Part shown: one piece after another, positions 10,910-22,311 of the stretch | Position numbering within the stretch: the stretch's first letter is position 1 | Layout: every line of letters starts with the position of its first letter | DNA from: Zoroaster sp. YZ-2022 | Lineage: Eukaryota; Echinodermata; Asteroidea; Forcipulatida; Zoroasteridae | Assembly: GCA_029582265.1 (NCBI GenBank) | Contig: CM055821.1 | Span: 39,503,004 to 39,567,003 of the forward strand | DNA length: 64,000 bases | Direction: 5' to 3' | Translations under genes and position numbers: made by a program | The notes under the pieces: generated by a model | Databases searched by the model: none | The model's input: the letters and a program-made list of their open reading frames with translations, nothing else | Told to the model about the DNA's origin: nothing

Positions 10910-11324
10910 CTGAAAGGAGAGAAAAAAAAACTTTCAAATCTACAATATTGTACAAAAAAGCTGTTAAAGAGTAGAGAAATTAAAAGCCCTGGTAAAATGA
11001 ACTACTTCAGTGAGATGTCAGATCACAAAGAAGCCGCCCCTGAATCTACCAATGTCCATGGTGCATGCACGAATGGTGCAATATATTGCATTTGTCTCTA
11101 TAAGTGCATACCTGTTATCAGCCCTGAAAGCAATCAAACGTGAATGCACAAAAAAATAATTGCGATACTATTGAAAATCGCGATATATGTTTGACAATAT
11201 ATCATGGATGAAAATATTTGATATGACCCAAGCTTAGCTGTGTGAGCACGCTTATTGACTTAGTATACATTCACACTACATGATGATCAAGTATACATTC
11301 TGTATACAAGTCAGTCTCTGGAAG

Positions 11325-11547
11325 TTAAAAGGACAATACTGTCACAATCAACAGGGCATGGAATCGGAGTGTTCAATTTAGATTAACTCAGTGACTGAAA
11401 ATAATACCCCACATGATAAGGTCATATTACTGTTGCTGCTGCATAAATGAACCAGTAATTTTCAGTCACTGTGTTCATCTTAAACTAGGACACCGATTCC
11501 ATGCCCTGTTGAAAGTCTGCTCTGATCGTGATGCTCGTGTCCCTTTA
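11325..11547 (+). mobile_element. MITE-1 copy 3
   Basis: TTAAAAGGACAATACTGTCA at the left and a degraded ATGCTCGTGTCCCTTTA at the right, with both inverted CAGGGCATGGAATC arms intact. Confidence 0.88.
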
Positions 11548-11675
11548 CGATGAAATTGAGATACGCAGCCCCGAGGAAAGTATCCCTAGCTGGGCTGTAC
11601 AGTACTGAGTCCATCAAAATTCAACAAAACCAGCCCAAGCAGGACAAATTTTCTTGTTGATACCTAGAGACATTG

Positions 11676-11875
11676 CGGCAGTGGCGTAACTATGGGGGGG
11701 GGGGGCACGAGGGGCATGGGGGGGGGCATATGCCCCCCTCCAGCCAAGGTCCATGCCGCCCCATTCAGAATTTTGAAATAATAGGTCCCTATTTGAGACA
11801 TGCCCCCCTAGAAAAGTGGTGCACCCCCTAGTGCCCCCCTGAAAATTGGACCCTAGATACGCCACATCACTGCGG
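11676..11875. mobile_element. Short TIR element with G-run and C-run arms
   Basis: The ends CAGTGGCGTAAC at the left and GATACGCCACATCACTG at the right are inverted repeats (CAGTGGCGTA / TACGCCAC...TG). The arms contain long G-runs and the complementary CATGCCCCCC runs. This end type is common in hAT-like MITEs, which is the likeliest class. No target duplication could be fixed. Confidence 0.55.
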
Positions 11876-11935
11876 ACTCGGTTTTAGGGGGTCATTATTC
11901 ATATTCATCATGCATGTAAATTTACAATACAGTTC

Positions 11936-11998
11936 CACGTGTGCCCCCTTTTATGTCATGTATGCCCCCTTTTATGTCATGTATGCCCCCTTCTTTTT
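11936..11998. repeat. Minisatellite, TATGCCCCCTTTTATGTCA
   Basis: About three direct copies of a ~20-bp unit (TGCCCCCTTTTATGTCATG), the last one degraded. They lie about 40 bp from the exon 5 donor region on the intron side. Confidence 0.8.
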
Positions 11999-12041
11999 AC
12001 CATCCTGGATCCACCCCTTGCCCAGAGTCACTCTTACTTAC

Positions 12042-12192
12042 ATTCAGCCTTCTGAAGATCTTGTATTCAAGGAATGTAAGGTGATTGGCTAGCTCCCAAG
12101 GCTCAAGATGATTAAAGACAAGTGAGACTTTCCGATTGGTCCGCATGGAAGGGTTACGCACTGAGATGACCCGCATCCAGTCGTAACTTGGT
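12042..12192 (-). CDS. rasgrp: RasGRP-like exon 5, REM-CDC25 junction
   Basis: A 151-nt exon with acceptor CTACAG at 12193-12198 and donor GTAAGT at 12036-12041. Its first base A completes GTA (Val) from exon 4 and 50 codons follow: PSYDWMRVISVRN, then KVSLVFNHLEPWELANHLTF and LEYKIFRRLN. The PSYDWMR...HLEPxELAxHLTxLExKxFRR pattern is the start of the RasGRP CDC25 domain. Phase in and out agrees with both neighbours. Confidence 0.95.
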
Positions 12193-12279
12193 CTGTAGAA
12201 ATAAACATTAATAATTGTAAAAAAAACAACATAATTTTTAATTTAAATTTGTATAAACTAATTTAATGAAATATCACTT

Positions 12280-12562
12280 TAATGACCAAATTTTTAAATT
12301 TTAATGTGAAATTAATTGGTGTATACTCTCGTTGGTATCAACCGTCCCTAGAAATAATTTTGTCTGAGGTGCTGTCATTTTTAAGGAAAGTGAAAATATT
12401 GTCCATATGTTTATTAGAAAGAGTACTCTTTCATAAATTCCATATTAGAATGGAGCCAAGCAATCTGGAAGCATTTCACAGGTTGAATGTTGATTCAAAG
12501 AGAGTAAAGAATAATTATAGAGGCAGTTTTGTCAACATTACGTATCTTGTACCTTCCCTCTA
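12280..12562. mobile_element. MITE-3 right-end copy
   Basis: Contains TTGTCTGAGGTGCTGTCATT and ends GTATCTTGTACCTTCCCTCTAA, shared with 60040-60308. The left terminus is not visible. Located in intron 4. Confidence 0.6.
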
Positions 12563-12654
12563 ATGAGCGACCACAACAGTATGTCCTACTCTAGACTGGT
12601 CCCCTGTCTTTACAGGCTCCTGGCGTACCATTCAAAGGATTTCATTGGATACAT

Positions 12655-12812
12655 TGTGCTGAAGATCTGATGTCACACTTCGAGGCTCGGGCGCTAGCTA
12701 CCAAGCAAGGTCAAATTTGAATCTCGGGGGGAAAACGTGATGGCCGCACGGCCAGTATCGGGCGTAATTCACGAGCCTCAAAGCGTGACGTCAGATCTTC
12801 AGGCTAGTCCTA
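12655..12812 (+). mobile_element. MITE-4 copy 1
   Basis: About 155 bp with termini CTGAAGATCTGATGTCACAC and GTGACGTCAGATCTTCAG, plus inner CGAGGCTCG/CGAGCCTC arms. A second copy lies inverted at 50303-50460. Flanking sequence TTTCATTGGATACAT and GACTGGTCCC is also shared between the two sites, so the mobile or duplicated unit is larger than the MITE core. Confidence 0.75.
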
Positions 12813-13327
12813 CTCATGGTTAATTCACGGTTTATTACATTCACATAAATCATGGAGAGCAAAAATTCATTGTTGGATATGGTGATATTACAATCATTTC
12901 AAAATATTATTGTTTACAGGAATTGTCCACTGTATTGAATAACTAGGTGGCCGGTGCTTGTGTTTAGTTTATTTTGTTGTGGAAAAAAAGGTTCAGCTTT
13001 TATTTCTCAGGCCGTATGGGATTTAATACACTTTCACTGCCAGCATAAAATTTACAGAAGACATGCAATTGTAAAGTTTAAGTACCATGGTTGTACTAAG
13101 TGACAGCTATCAATTATCATGATTGAGTGCAGAGGATGATGGTTTGTATATTACAGCCAAAATATATATTGGATATTATATAATTTAAACTGCAAAATAT
13201 ATATTTTTTGGTGAAAAAACATATAATCTCATAAGTTGTATAAAGCACTCTAAATTTGCATGTTAAGTCAACAACAACATGTTTGTTTATACAGAATGTG
13301 GATCATTAAATACACTGGACACTATAC

Positions 13328-14312
13328 TACGGTGGCTCATATTCGCCAATTCCTAGAGAACTCATGTTTTTTACGGCGTTATATCGCAGTAGTATTGCGT
13401 TATATCGCCGTATTATTGCTTGCATTATATCGCCGTACTATTGCGTTATATCGCCGTATTTTATTGCGTTATCACCGTATTTTATTGCGTTATCTCGTGG
13501 ATCATTAAATACACTGGACACTATACTACGGTGGCTCATATTCGCCAATTCTAGAGAACTCATGTTTTATTATATCGCAGTAGTACTATATCGCGTATTA
13601 TTGCATTATATCGCCGCATTATTGCGTTATATCGCGTATTTTATTGCGTTATCACCGTATTTTATTGCGTTATATCGCATATATACATCGCCGTTATTAT
13701 TTTATTGCGTTATATCGCCGTATTATTGCATTATTATCACCGTACTATTGCGTTATATCGCCGTATTTTATTGCGTTATCTCGCCGTATTTTATTGCGAT
13801 ATATCGTCGTATATTATTGCGTTATATCGCCGTACTATTGCGATACATCGCCATACTATTGCGTTATATCGCCGTATTTTATAGCATTATATCACCGTAT
13901 TTTATTGCATTATATCGCCGTACTATTGCGATACATCGCCGTACTATTGCATTATATCACCGTATTTTATTGCGTTATATCGCCGTATTATATTGCGTTA
14001 TATCGCCGTATTTTATAGCATTATATCACCGTATTTTATTGCGCTATATCGCCGTACTATTGCGTTACCATAGTACGGCGATAAAACGCAATAAAATACA
14101 GCGATATAACGCAGTAAAATACGGCAATATAACGCAATAAAATACGGCAATATAACGCAATAGTACAGCGATATAACGCAATAGTACGGCAATATAACGC
14201 AACAGTATGGCGATATAATGCAATAATACGGAGATATATCGCAATACTACGGCGATATAACGCCGTAAAAAAACATGAGTTCTCTACGAATTGGTGAATA
14301 TGAGCCACCGTA
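13328..14312. mobile_element. Foldback element with internal ATATCGCCGTA repeats
   Basis: The left end TACGGTGGCTCATATTCGCC and right end GAATATGAGCCACCGTA are inverted repeats of about 60 bp. Just outside are identical hexamers CTATAC (13322-13327 and 14313-14318), a likely 6-bp target duplication. The inside is a degenerate array of ~20-bp units built on TATCGCCGTA and TATTGCGT; from about 14060 the units read in reverse (TACGGCGATATAACGC), so the element folds back on itself. Units are separated by variable deletions. Open frames through it are low-complexity and not genes. A copy of the left end together with flanking host sequence (13299-13371) recurs at 13497-13568, indicating a later tandem duplication. 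Confidence 0.85.
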
Positions 14313-14329
14313 CTATACAGACAGAGCAA

Positions 14330-14440
14330 TCTGAATGCATTTTCACTTATTTTCTCGCTAACAACACAATGAAATAAGTTGAAGCTTTCACAAAGTGGTT
14401 ATTACATAAATCTTGATTTTTATACAGTATGGATGCATTA
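14330..14440. mobile_element. MITE-3 related block
   Basis: Shares ATGCATTTTCACT, ACAATGAAATAAGTTGAAGC and ATAAATCTTGATT with copies near 9310 and 60170. Fragment only. Confidence 0.5.
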
Positions 14441-14685
14441 CCTGTCACTTTACAATAAGTGTCGTATATTTGCGTGGGTTATTTGTTTGGGGAAATAATG
14501 CCAACAGTGACACTGCGAACTGCCATATTGGAAAAGAAATTTATTATGCTCACATTGCATGACGTCATCACTTAGACTTGATTATCAATGTACATACAAG
14601 TTGTATAGTTCCATAAAACGTCATTTACAATACATTACAATAAGTATATAATGGCCTAGATACTGTGTAGCCTACTATAATAAAG

Positions 14686-15215
14686 GAATAACAGTTTGTC
14701 GTGTGGTCTTTACCGTAGGTTAACGACCAGCTTTGGGCATGGTCACGGCAAATAAAAACTGAGCCGAAGGCGATAAGGCAATACGGACTGAGCCAAAGGC
14801 GAGGCCCTTGTCGTCCGTGACCACGCCCAAAACCAGTCATTAACCTGCAGTAAAGACCAAGCATTAAACTGTTATTCCCATTCATACGTAAATGCCCGTA
14901 TCGATTTCGTTTTCAACATGTAAAAAATTTTTGTTGTTGAATAAAGCCAAATAGAAATGGGCAAATTCACGTTTTTGGGGGGGACACACAAAACACTTCC
15001 ATGTACATGAGTCAGACGCGCGATGTCAATCTTCGTCACTCTGATTGGTTGAAATCCATGTCACGCGTCACACAAAACAGCCGGTGAACAGCTGGCACAT
15101 ACGTACCGTTCTGATTTTGATAAGCCAGTCTATACCATCTGTTAATATACCCCCATGTGATTACGTTTTGTCCAATCAGATTGTCTAAACTGTCTTGGGC
15201 ATTTATGAATGTTTT
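14686..15215 (+). mobile_element. Dispersed element 5, copy 1, with foldback left part
   Basis: At 14688-14880 the arms GGTCTTTACCGTAGGTTAAC and GTTATTCCC/GGAATAACAGTTT are inverted around a centre with repeated ACTGAGCC-AAGGCGA. The right part (14985-15215: CTGATTGGTTGAAATCC, CAGCTGGCACATACG, GATTACGTTTTGTCCAATCA, GTCTTGGGCATTTATGAAT) is shared with 22312-22605. No coding capacity. Confidence 0.75.
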
Positions 15216-16515
15216 TAGGCATTTATGTTTGTTTTTAAAATGAGTTTAATTCTCTGGTTTTTAATCATGATGCACGAATGGGAGAAGACTCTGTGAGCTT
15301 TCCGATATCACCATTGGAGGAATAACAATTTCCCATAAATTCCACACATATAAATATAATGAATATGAAAATGCTGAATGCAATCAATCAAATATTACGA
15401 AAAATCATAATTCCTGAACCAAAAAAGATAAATTCTAAATTTGTTTATGATCGTAACAACAATGCAATATCTAACATTTTTCTCAAAGATGTCATTGTTC
15501 ATATTGAACATATTCTAACGCAATTGATAATGTTATAATAACAATAATCTGACATTTTCTAAAAATATGATTGTGACGTCATCAATGATCATTTAATTGA
15601 ACCGGAAGTTAACCCAAACACTGAGTGTTTGTTCCAACAAGCTCTAGTTACAGTTTGTTTTTAAAATGAAGAATTACTCAAGATTTGACATGCATTTTGT
15701 ATGGCAGATTTTGTTTTTACAGGTAAAGGAAAAGGCTTCACTAGATGGTGTGGCTAGACACGATCCAATCAGGGCTCTCCAAACAAGCCCAAAACAATAT
15801 CTTGCAGATATAGTCCTCTTCAATTTCATATCTAGATAGGACAGCTAAGGCACTTGAACGGAACAGCTCCTCTTTGTAATATTGGAGATCAGTATGTCGG
15901 CATGCAAGTGGTGGCCTCAGACTGACAGACCGCAGGCACCATGCAAGTAGAGTATGGCTTCTTGGTAAACAGGTTAAGAAAAAAACACCGACAGAGAAAA
16001 AAAGACAGAGCAGGGTTGGGGTGGGAAGGGGGGGGGGGGGGTTAGAATCTAACATACAAGCATTCTCTGAATTTATTGATTCACACACTTTGAAGACATA
16101 TTGTCTCCATATGAGATCTGATCAGAGTGAGATGGCCACTGGAGTCATTGAGATGTGGGGCTAGTGACATAGTACACAGGATGGATATTTGCATAAGCTA
16201 TGGTTCAGCTCCTTTCCTTAGATATCTGCATACTGCTGAAGCACATTGTGTAGTATACAATTATGCATCTGACTACATGTTAAAGGACTTAATAGTTGAG
16301 TTTTTCCTCTTTTAAAACAGGCCAACTGAACTGTCTGCACTTTTCAGTTGTCTGTGAGCAAATATTTGCGGGAAATAACCAAACGATTGCGTGCAGTCTG
16401 TCTGGCAGCCTTGTCCCGTCAGTGGAAATGGTCAATTTGGCCCGCTAAGTACACACTCCGGAGAGCTCACCTGATTCTAATAATGGGTGCTCGAGACGAG
16501 AGCCATGCGATGAAA

Positions 16516-16520
<5 letters not shown>
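15216..16520. other. Intron 4, unassigned
   Basis: AT-rich with a G-run at 16029-16041. A minus-strand open stretch at 15745-15900 (reading HTDLQYYKEELFRSSALAVL) has protein-like composition but no supporting splice donor or recognised family. Confidence 0.3.

Positions 16521-16600
<80 letters not shown>
16521..16600. repeat. (GA)40 microsatellite
   Basis: An uninterrupted 80-bp dinucleotide run that lies 20 nt downstream of the exon 4 donor on the minus strand, reading (TC)n in the transcript. Confidence 0.98.
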
Positions 16601-16603
<3 letters not shown>

Positions 16604-16626
16604 ATGCAAACATTTCAAGTACTCAC

Positions 16627-16758
16627 ACATTAGAGATGTCTATCACATGTTTGAGTTGGCTGTTGCCTTCTGCCTGCATGACGCTTTGGAGTTGACTCAT
16701 GACCTCGGAGAGACCCTGGTCGAGGTCAAAGTGCACAGGATAGTGTATAATCCAATAC
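16627..16758 (-). CDS. rasgrp: RasGRP-like exon 4, end of REM region
   Basis: A 132-nt exon with acceptor TTATAG at 16759-16764 and donor GTGAGT at 16621-16626. The first G completes AGG (Arg) from exon 3; 43 codons follow and GT is carried to exon 5. It reads YWIIHYPVHFDLDQGLSEVM, then LKHVIDISNV. The RYWIxxxPxxFxLDxGL...LIDIS pattern is that of the RasGEF_N/REM to CDC25 linker in RasGRPs. The N-terminal REM motif supports the catalytic domain structurally. Confidence 0.93.
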
Positions 16759-16764
16759 CTATAA

Positions 16765-18639
16765 ATAACAGTAGAAAAGAGATAATGTACAAAGTGACTT
16801 GAAAGAACATTGTTCAAAATGTTTTTCACTTTTGGTGAAAGTGAAATCATTAAATACCCCTCCCTATCCTATTCCTGGATCCTCAGACCTGTATTTTGGT
16901 GTGTTGAACAAAAGAAGTAAAACAAAAAAATCATATATGTCCCCCATAATTCTGTAAAGAATCTGGCAAACAGCAATGCATAAGAATGTATTACAGATAG
17001 AATGAATATAAGTTGACAGAATTAAAATTAAAAAAAATTGTAAACAAATAAGCAACATAAATTAAATAACTATAAACATCCAAAATGTAAATACATTTTT
17101 GATTTATCATGGAGTTTAAAAAAATTAAGAAATAAATTCTATTATTGAACAGATATTTTCTCTTCTAAATGAAAGCACTCATACAAAAAAAAAAAAAATC
17201 TAAAAAAATCAATACAAAAAAGGATGAGAATTTTCAGAATTCAGGTATCATCACCATAATTACATTTCACGACCTACGGGTCAAGGTGATTTTTTGGACC
17301 ATTTCTGCTCCATCTTTAGAGAGTTCCCAAAAGAGTTTGGGGGGAGGGGGGCTTTAACTGCATGTCGTATGTCACTCATTCTAAATCTCTCGTTACGCAT
17401 TTGCTGAGCTACTAACCTTACAGGCTACTTGAGGGTAAAAATGGTCCATTGAAAACGGACAAAAAGGGACACTAAGAAGAGATATACAAAGGTATACAGC
17501 CTTTGGATCAGTTCATATAAAGGAGGCCTTATCTCATTACCCTTCCAGGAATAGATGTCAAAAAACGCTCATTGAACACAAGGCCAATGGTTCCCATCAA
17601 CTTGATCTTCTAATCATCTCTCTGATTTCTGCTGTTCCCAGGCTCAAAGATCTTTGTAACCCATTGGTAAACCTGATCACTGGCTACTTGTTGCAATGTG
17701 CAAATGCCCACTTCAACGGACACTAGCCTCTAGTGACATTTGGGGGGTCATTGTGGCTTTTCTAGGCACACTGCAGTCTCAAGTTTCTCTCTTTATCATG
17801 CTGTCACTGAGGTAAGCACCACAGATATGACTTCAACTTTAGATTGATGATGACAGTTTTCCAGCTGCCTTTCTGATCCAACCTCAAAGCTTTGTTACTG
17901 GAGTGGAACCGATATTTTAAATTCATGAGCTGCTTGAAAGAAAATGTGATTGCAAATTTGCTAATCAACAGCACTTATTGATAATCAGATTTGTTCATAC
18001 GTGGCCATATCACACGCAATTTATGAAATATGCATAGAAATATGACACACTTGTTAAGCACAAATATGTTTGTATCACGTATGTACGCACACCACTGGCT
18101 TTGCATGGCAACAACAATAAAACAAAAAACGTCTGTCCCGCACACACTACACTGCCACTGCTGAGAAGACAACTTCCCTTAATAACCCTTTTTCCAATTA
18201 AGCCGTAACACTCATTTCGACACGTAACCATTTAGCTGCATGTACGTAACAGACGCAAGTGGTAGACAACATTATGTAAAACACACTCACTGTTTACGTC
18301 ATTTAGAATAAGCACTACAAATGAGCTTTCACTCAGCTGAAATGTTATCATGTTGGTTTCTGATAAATATTTCTTGATTTACATCAAAGTCTGATTGCAT
18401 GGCCTTTTACTGACAATGGATTGGAGCATCAAGGCTCCGGACTGCCACTTTTTCAATTGTACCCAGTACAGCTGGCAGTGATTTTGAAAAAAAAAAAAGT
18501 AATCGGGTCTAGTGACAGACAGAGCCAATATGGTTATTATTACGAGCCTGCATTCATGTTAAAGGGAGATTCCTTTTTTGTTCATATAAAAAAAAAAAAT
18601 TATCACAGTTTCACATGAAACTTACTTAGTGTAAAGTTG
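16765..18639. other. Intron 3, no gene seen
   Basis: AT-rich DNA with A-runs at 17186-17197, 18488-18500 and 18588-18599. Short open frames have no splice or family support. Confidence 0.35.
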
Positions 18640-19130
18640 ATGATGTTTGTCTGAGGTGCTATCATTAATTTTAATAAAATTAACCCTTCTGTGACTGCAA
18701 GGGTCAAAATCAGTCAAAATGTTGATATACTTGCCAAGGTGCACTTGAAAGTCGAACACTGTCAAGCCTTACATGTAGTATGTGCATTTACAGGTCAAAA
18801 TGAGTCGACCGTTTTTGACTGGTGAAAGCATTGTCTGGTATTGTTCAGGGTGGTCAAAATGACAGTAAAAACCAGTCAAAAATGCCCCTGTGTGCACATT
18901 TGGGTCAACAGTCAAAACAGTCAGTTGACTGATTTTGACCCATATAGCTACATGCCACTGAAGTTCAGCTAAAGCAGGAGGGTTAAATAATGAAGGAATT
19001 TTTTGACTGAATTATTTGACTTGCATCTTGCACAAACTTTCACAGATTAATTGTTTAAGTTAAAAGCTTGATTCAAAGAAAGTAAGTATTACAGTATTTA
19101 GAGGCAGTTTACCATTAAGTATAATCTCTT
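18640..19130. mobile_element. MITE-3 copy split by a nested insertion
   Basis: GTTTGTCTGAGGTGCTATCA at 18642-18665 and CACAAACTTTCACAGATTAA, GAGGCAGTTTACC at 19030-19112 are MITE-3 blocks. They are separated by a 299-bp element with TTAA at both ends (18684-18982). Confidence 0.55.
18684..18982. mobile_element. piggyBac-like MITE, TTAA target site
   Basis: The ends CCCTTCTG and CAGGAGGG are inverted repeats flanked on both sides by TTAA (18680-18683 and 18983-18986). Subterminal arms GGGTCAAAATCAGTCA and TGACTGATTTTGACCC are also inverted. The interior has many copies of AGTCAAAA/GGTCAAAA. A CCC start and a TTAA duplication are the marks of the piggyBac superfamily. At 299 bp it is non-autonomous. 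It is nested in a MITE-3 copy. Confidence 0.7.
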
Positions 19131-19502
19131 TCTATTCACAATTTACCCTCAGCCAGACACAAACTAGCATCTTTAGTGTGGATATAGAGGGGACATGTCC
19201 CCACAGACCAGACTAATAATGACATGTGCATCAATTGTTTGTCGTTAAACACTCAACAACAAAAGAAAGGGTTATAGCCATCATTACTGAACAGCCGTCA
19301 GTGGGGAGTCAATCCTTGCATCAGTGGGAGTTAGGAGTAAATTCTTATGAGGTTTCCATCAATTGAAACAACAATTTGTGACAATTAATGGAGGTATCTC
19401 CTCTGGCAAATACACACTAGGGATTTGTGAAAGATAGTTCATACTGTACTCCAGATGCCAAATGAAAAACTCATGAATCGAAACTACTTGAATATACATA
19501 TA

Positions 19503-19737
19503 TTAAAGGGGCAGTATCGCCACTATCAACAGGGCATGGAATTGGCATGCTAGCTTTAGATTAACCCAGTGACTGTCATAATACCCCACATGATAAGGTC
19601 ATATTACCATTGCTGCTGCATAAATGCATAAATGAGCCATTAATTATTTTCAGTCACTGTGCTCATCTTAAACATAGGACATCGCTTCTATGCCCTGTAA
19701 AAAGTCTGCTCTGATCGTGACGACACTGCCCCTTTAA
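19503..19737 (+). mobile_element. MITE-1 copy 4
   Basis: TTAAAGGGGCAGTATCGCCA left and GACGACACTGCCCCTTTAA right. It has an extra ATAAATGC duplication near 19620. Confidence 0.88.
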
Positions 19738-20238
19738 AACATAAAATATATTTCACAGGTGTTCGTACACTCTGATAACGTACTTTACAGTTTTCAAGAG
19801 CAGATGACATTGACTGGATAATTATCAATACTGTGGTTTGCTGGATACAATAAGACCACATTAACCTTGAAAGCTTGACCAACAAAATGGCAGGATAGCA
19901 ACAGTATAGTGTAACCTTATTGGTCAATCTGTACTCCATGATTGACAGGCAAGATGGATATATTCCACGTAGTTGGATTGATTACACCAAATCAAAACAT
20001 ACAAACAGAATTTAGTAGGCTTTTATAGAGTTAAAGCACTTCAACCCGTCTGGAGATCAAAATTGATTTGGTGAGACGGTCTCAATGATTTCTTGTGCAG
20101 TATTATGCCAGTTTGATGGTGTTTATTCTTGAATAATGCACACTATAGTGTCCTCAGTTGGGTTGTTTCTGTCGCCATCGTCACAGGTGCACCTGCTCCA
20201 AACATTTGTTTAAGAACTAAATCAGCCAAGCTCAGGTT

Positions 20239-21585
20239 TCTATAGTGCTGGGGTGGTTAACTGATCGGAACTGCACTAACCGTTTATAAATTTGCTAACT
20301 GGCTAACCGAAACTAATGTTGGAACAAACACACGGTGTTCGTGTCAACTTCCGGTTCAATCAAATTATCATCGATGATGTCAGTCATATTTTGCAAAGGT
20401 GTATCATCTTTTATTATAACAATGTCAATTTCATATTCAAAAGACCTATCAATTTTGCATTAGAATGTGTTGAATTTGAACTTCCTGTTTAGACCGGAAG
20501 TAAAGGTCAGATCAGGTGATTTGAAGGTCATATCCATGTACATGACACAATAAAACTTCCTCCTGATCATGAAAAAATAATGTTAGTACGTACTTTGGTT
20601 CAATATCTGAGATTGGAAATTATTCCCTTTTTAAAAATGCCACTGGGGGCGCTCTGAACTTTGATGACGTCATCAAACATTTTTTTTTTAAAGATAAGAT
20701 GTCACTAATCACTTTATTCACAGAAGTCATATTCAAATTTCCTATGGTTTTTGATGATTATTTTTCTAAACCCGCCGCCAGAGGGCACTGTGAAAAGTGA
20801 TGACGTCATCAGTCATATTTTTGAATGTCAATAGTAATTTCGTCCACGGAAGGCACGCCCAAATACCATATCATACCCTATAAAAGTGCTTCAGAATATT
20901 TTTTCAGTTAAACTTCCGGTTTTGACCGGAAGGAGAGGTCAGATTGGGGTCATGTTTGTTGGGGTCATGTTTGTATAAGCAATGTCACATAATTCAAGAT
21001 CTGTAAGATGATGCAAAGATTTAATATCTTTTGTGGTTCATGAAATATGATTTTTTGAAATATTAAAATTGGATTTTAGTGTATTTCGATATCTGATGAC
21101 ATCACCATAATGTCAGTTGTCACAAACTTTACCTGAAATTATATGTCATAACTTTACTGACATCTACATGTTATGGTCTAAGTATGTGTCGAGTTTGAAG
21201 GCTCTGTGAACTTTGGAACTATGTTTTTTTTTTTGTTCGACAAGTCTCATTGAGAAGAAAAAAAAAAAGAAAAAAAAACCCGAACAATTTCAAAGAGGTG
21301 CTCGCGCTGTCACACAAACACCTAAAAAATACGACCAACAATTTTGGAAGATTTTTCTGCCCATTTTGTTCTTTTAGACTTTCTTTTTTGCCACATTGGT
21401 TATTAAACAATCATTGCGGGAAGTTTATTGAAGCTTTTTGATTGAGAATGTATACACATTGTGCCATTTGCCATTTGTGTGGCTGTCAGGTGCCGACTTT
21501 CAGTTAACTGGTTAACCGACTATGAAAGATTCGGTTAAACAGTTAGTGAACTAACCGGTAACTCCCAGCACTACGCTCGTATAAA
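20239..21585. mobile_element. Non-autonomous DNA element with TAGTGCTGGG ends
   Basis: The left end TAGTGCTGGGGTGGTTAACT (near 20241) and right end GTAACTCCCAGCACTA (to about 21573) are inverted repeats, and both subterminal regions are rich in TTAACCG/CGGTTA. The 1.3-kb interior holds CTTCCGGTTTTGACCGGAAG-type inverted motifs and TGATGACGTCATC boxes, but no long open frame. ACTTCC...GGAAGT and GAGGTCAGAT resemble the core repeats of the 37-48 kb array. The class is not certain; hAT is possible. Confidence 0.55.
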
Positions 21586-21589
21586 TTAC

Positions 21590-22180
21590 TAAAGACAAGG
21601 TATAACATTGGTAATTCCAAAATAATCAAAAGGTCAAATTTTTTATGTCAAACTAATACTTGTTGTATACATTAAAAGTTGTTTATCTTACAATAACATA
21701 CTCAATGTTGTAACTAACCACTGAATGGGAGTAACATGTATCTTTCAGTAAACAATTATATTATTGTATTTAAAAAATAAATGTCCTGATAACCTACACT
21801 TCTGGTCTTATTGTTCAAAAAACAAATCACTTAAAAAATAGAAAAAAAACCAATCATTTTTATGAATGCCGGTGAAGGTACCGGAGGAATATATACTAAT
21901 TAAAATGTGTTTTCTTTCTCCTACAAGTAAGTGCTCTTATTTTGTACATACCATTAATATAATACATGACAGGCTCCTGTAAATTTCAGCTCTGTAGCTT
22001 GAAAAGAGACTAACAAGGTGTATGTGGTCTGAAATTGTGAATGAATTTCCTAAGAAATGTAAAACCTTAATGCGTTGATATGTTCACAGTTGATTGGCTA
22101 AATGACAGCTGTCAACCAAAATCCCTAATTGACTAATCAGATTCCTTGAATGGCTGTGTGTGCACTGCACTTAAAATACA
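21590..22180. other. Intron 3, no feature recognised
   Basis: AT-rich with no coding signal. ATG-rich short frames only. Confidence 0.35.
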
Positions 22181-22181
22181 T

Positions 22182-22236
<55 letters not shown>

Positions 22237-22252
22237 CACATGCACGCACACA
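22181..22252. repeat. (CGCA)n microsatellite
   Basis: About 15 tetranucleotide units CACG, lightly interrupted at the right end by ACACATG. Confidence 0.97.
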
Positions 22253-22311
22253 CCATTACGTCCGACAAGCTCTCTGGTGGGGCATGTATCTTTTTGTACA
22301 TGTTTTATAAT

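Larger units (their letters stand above)
10910..12041. other. Intron 5
   Basis: 1132-bp intron. It carries MITE-1 copy 3 and a G/C-run element, listed separately. The remainder, including three tandem TATGCCCCCTTTTATGTCA-like repeats near 11938-11990, has no coding signal. Confidence 0.6.

Noticed and set aside
13260..14329. Open frames of up to 258 codons with RRILLRYIAV-like repeats
   Set aside because: They are translations of the ATATCGCCGTA tandem units of a foldback element; both strands and all frames give similar low-complexity peptides.
15741..16088. Possible extra RasGRP exon (HTDLQYYKEELFRSSALAVL)
   Set aside because: Exons 4 and 5 join in phase and match the family without any gap, so there is no place for it in the protein; no donor at its end.
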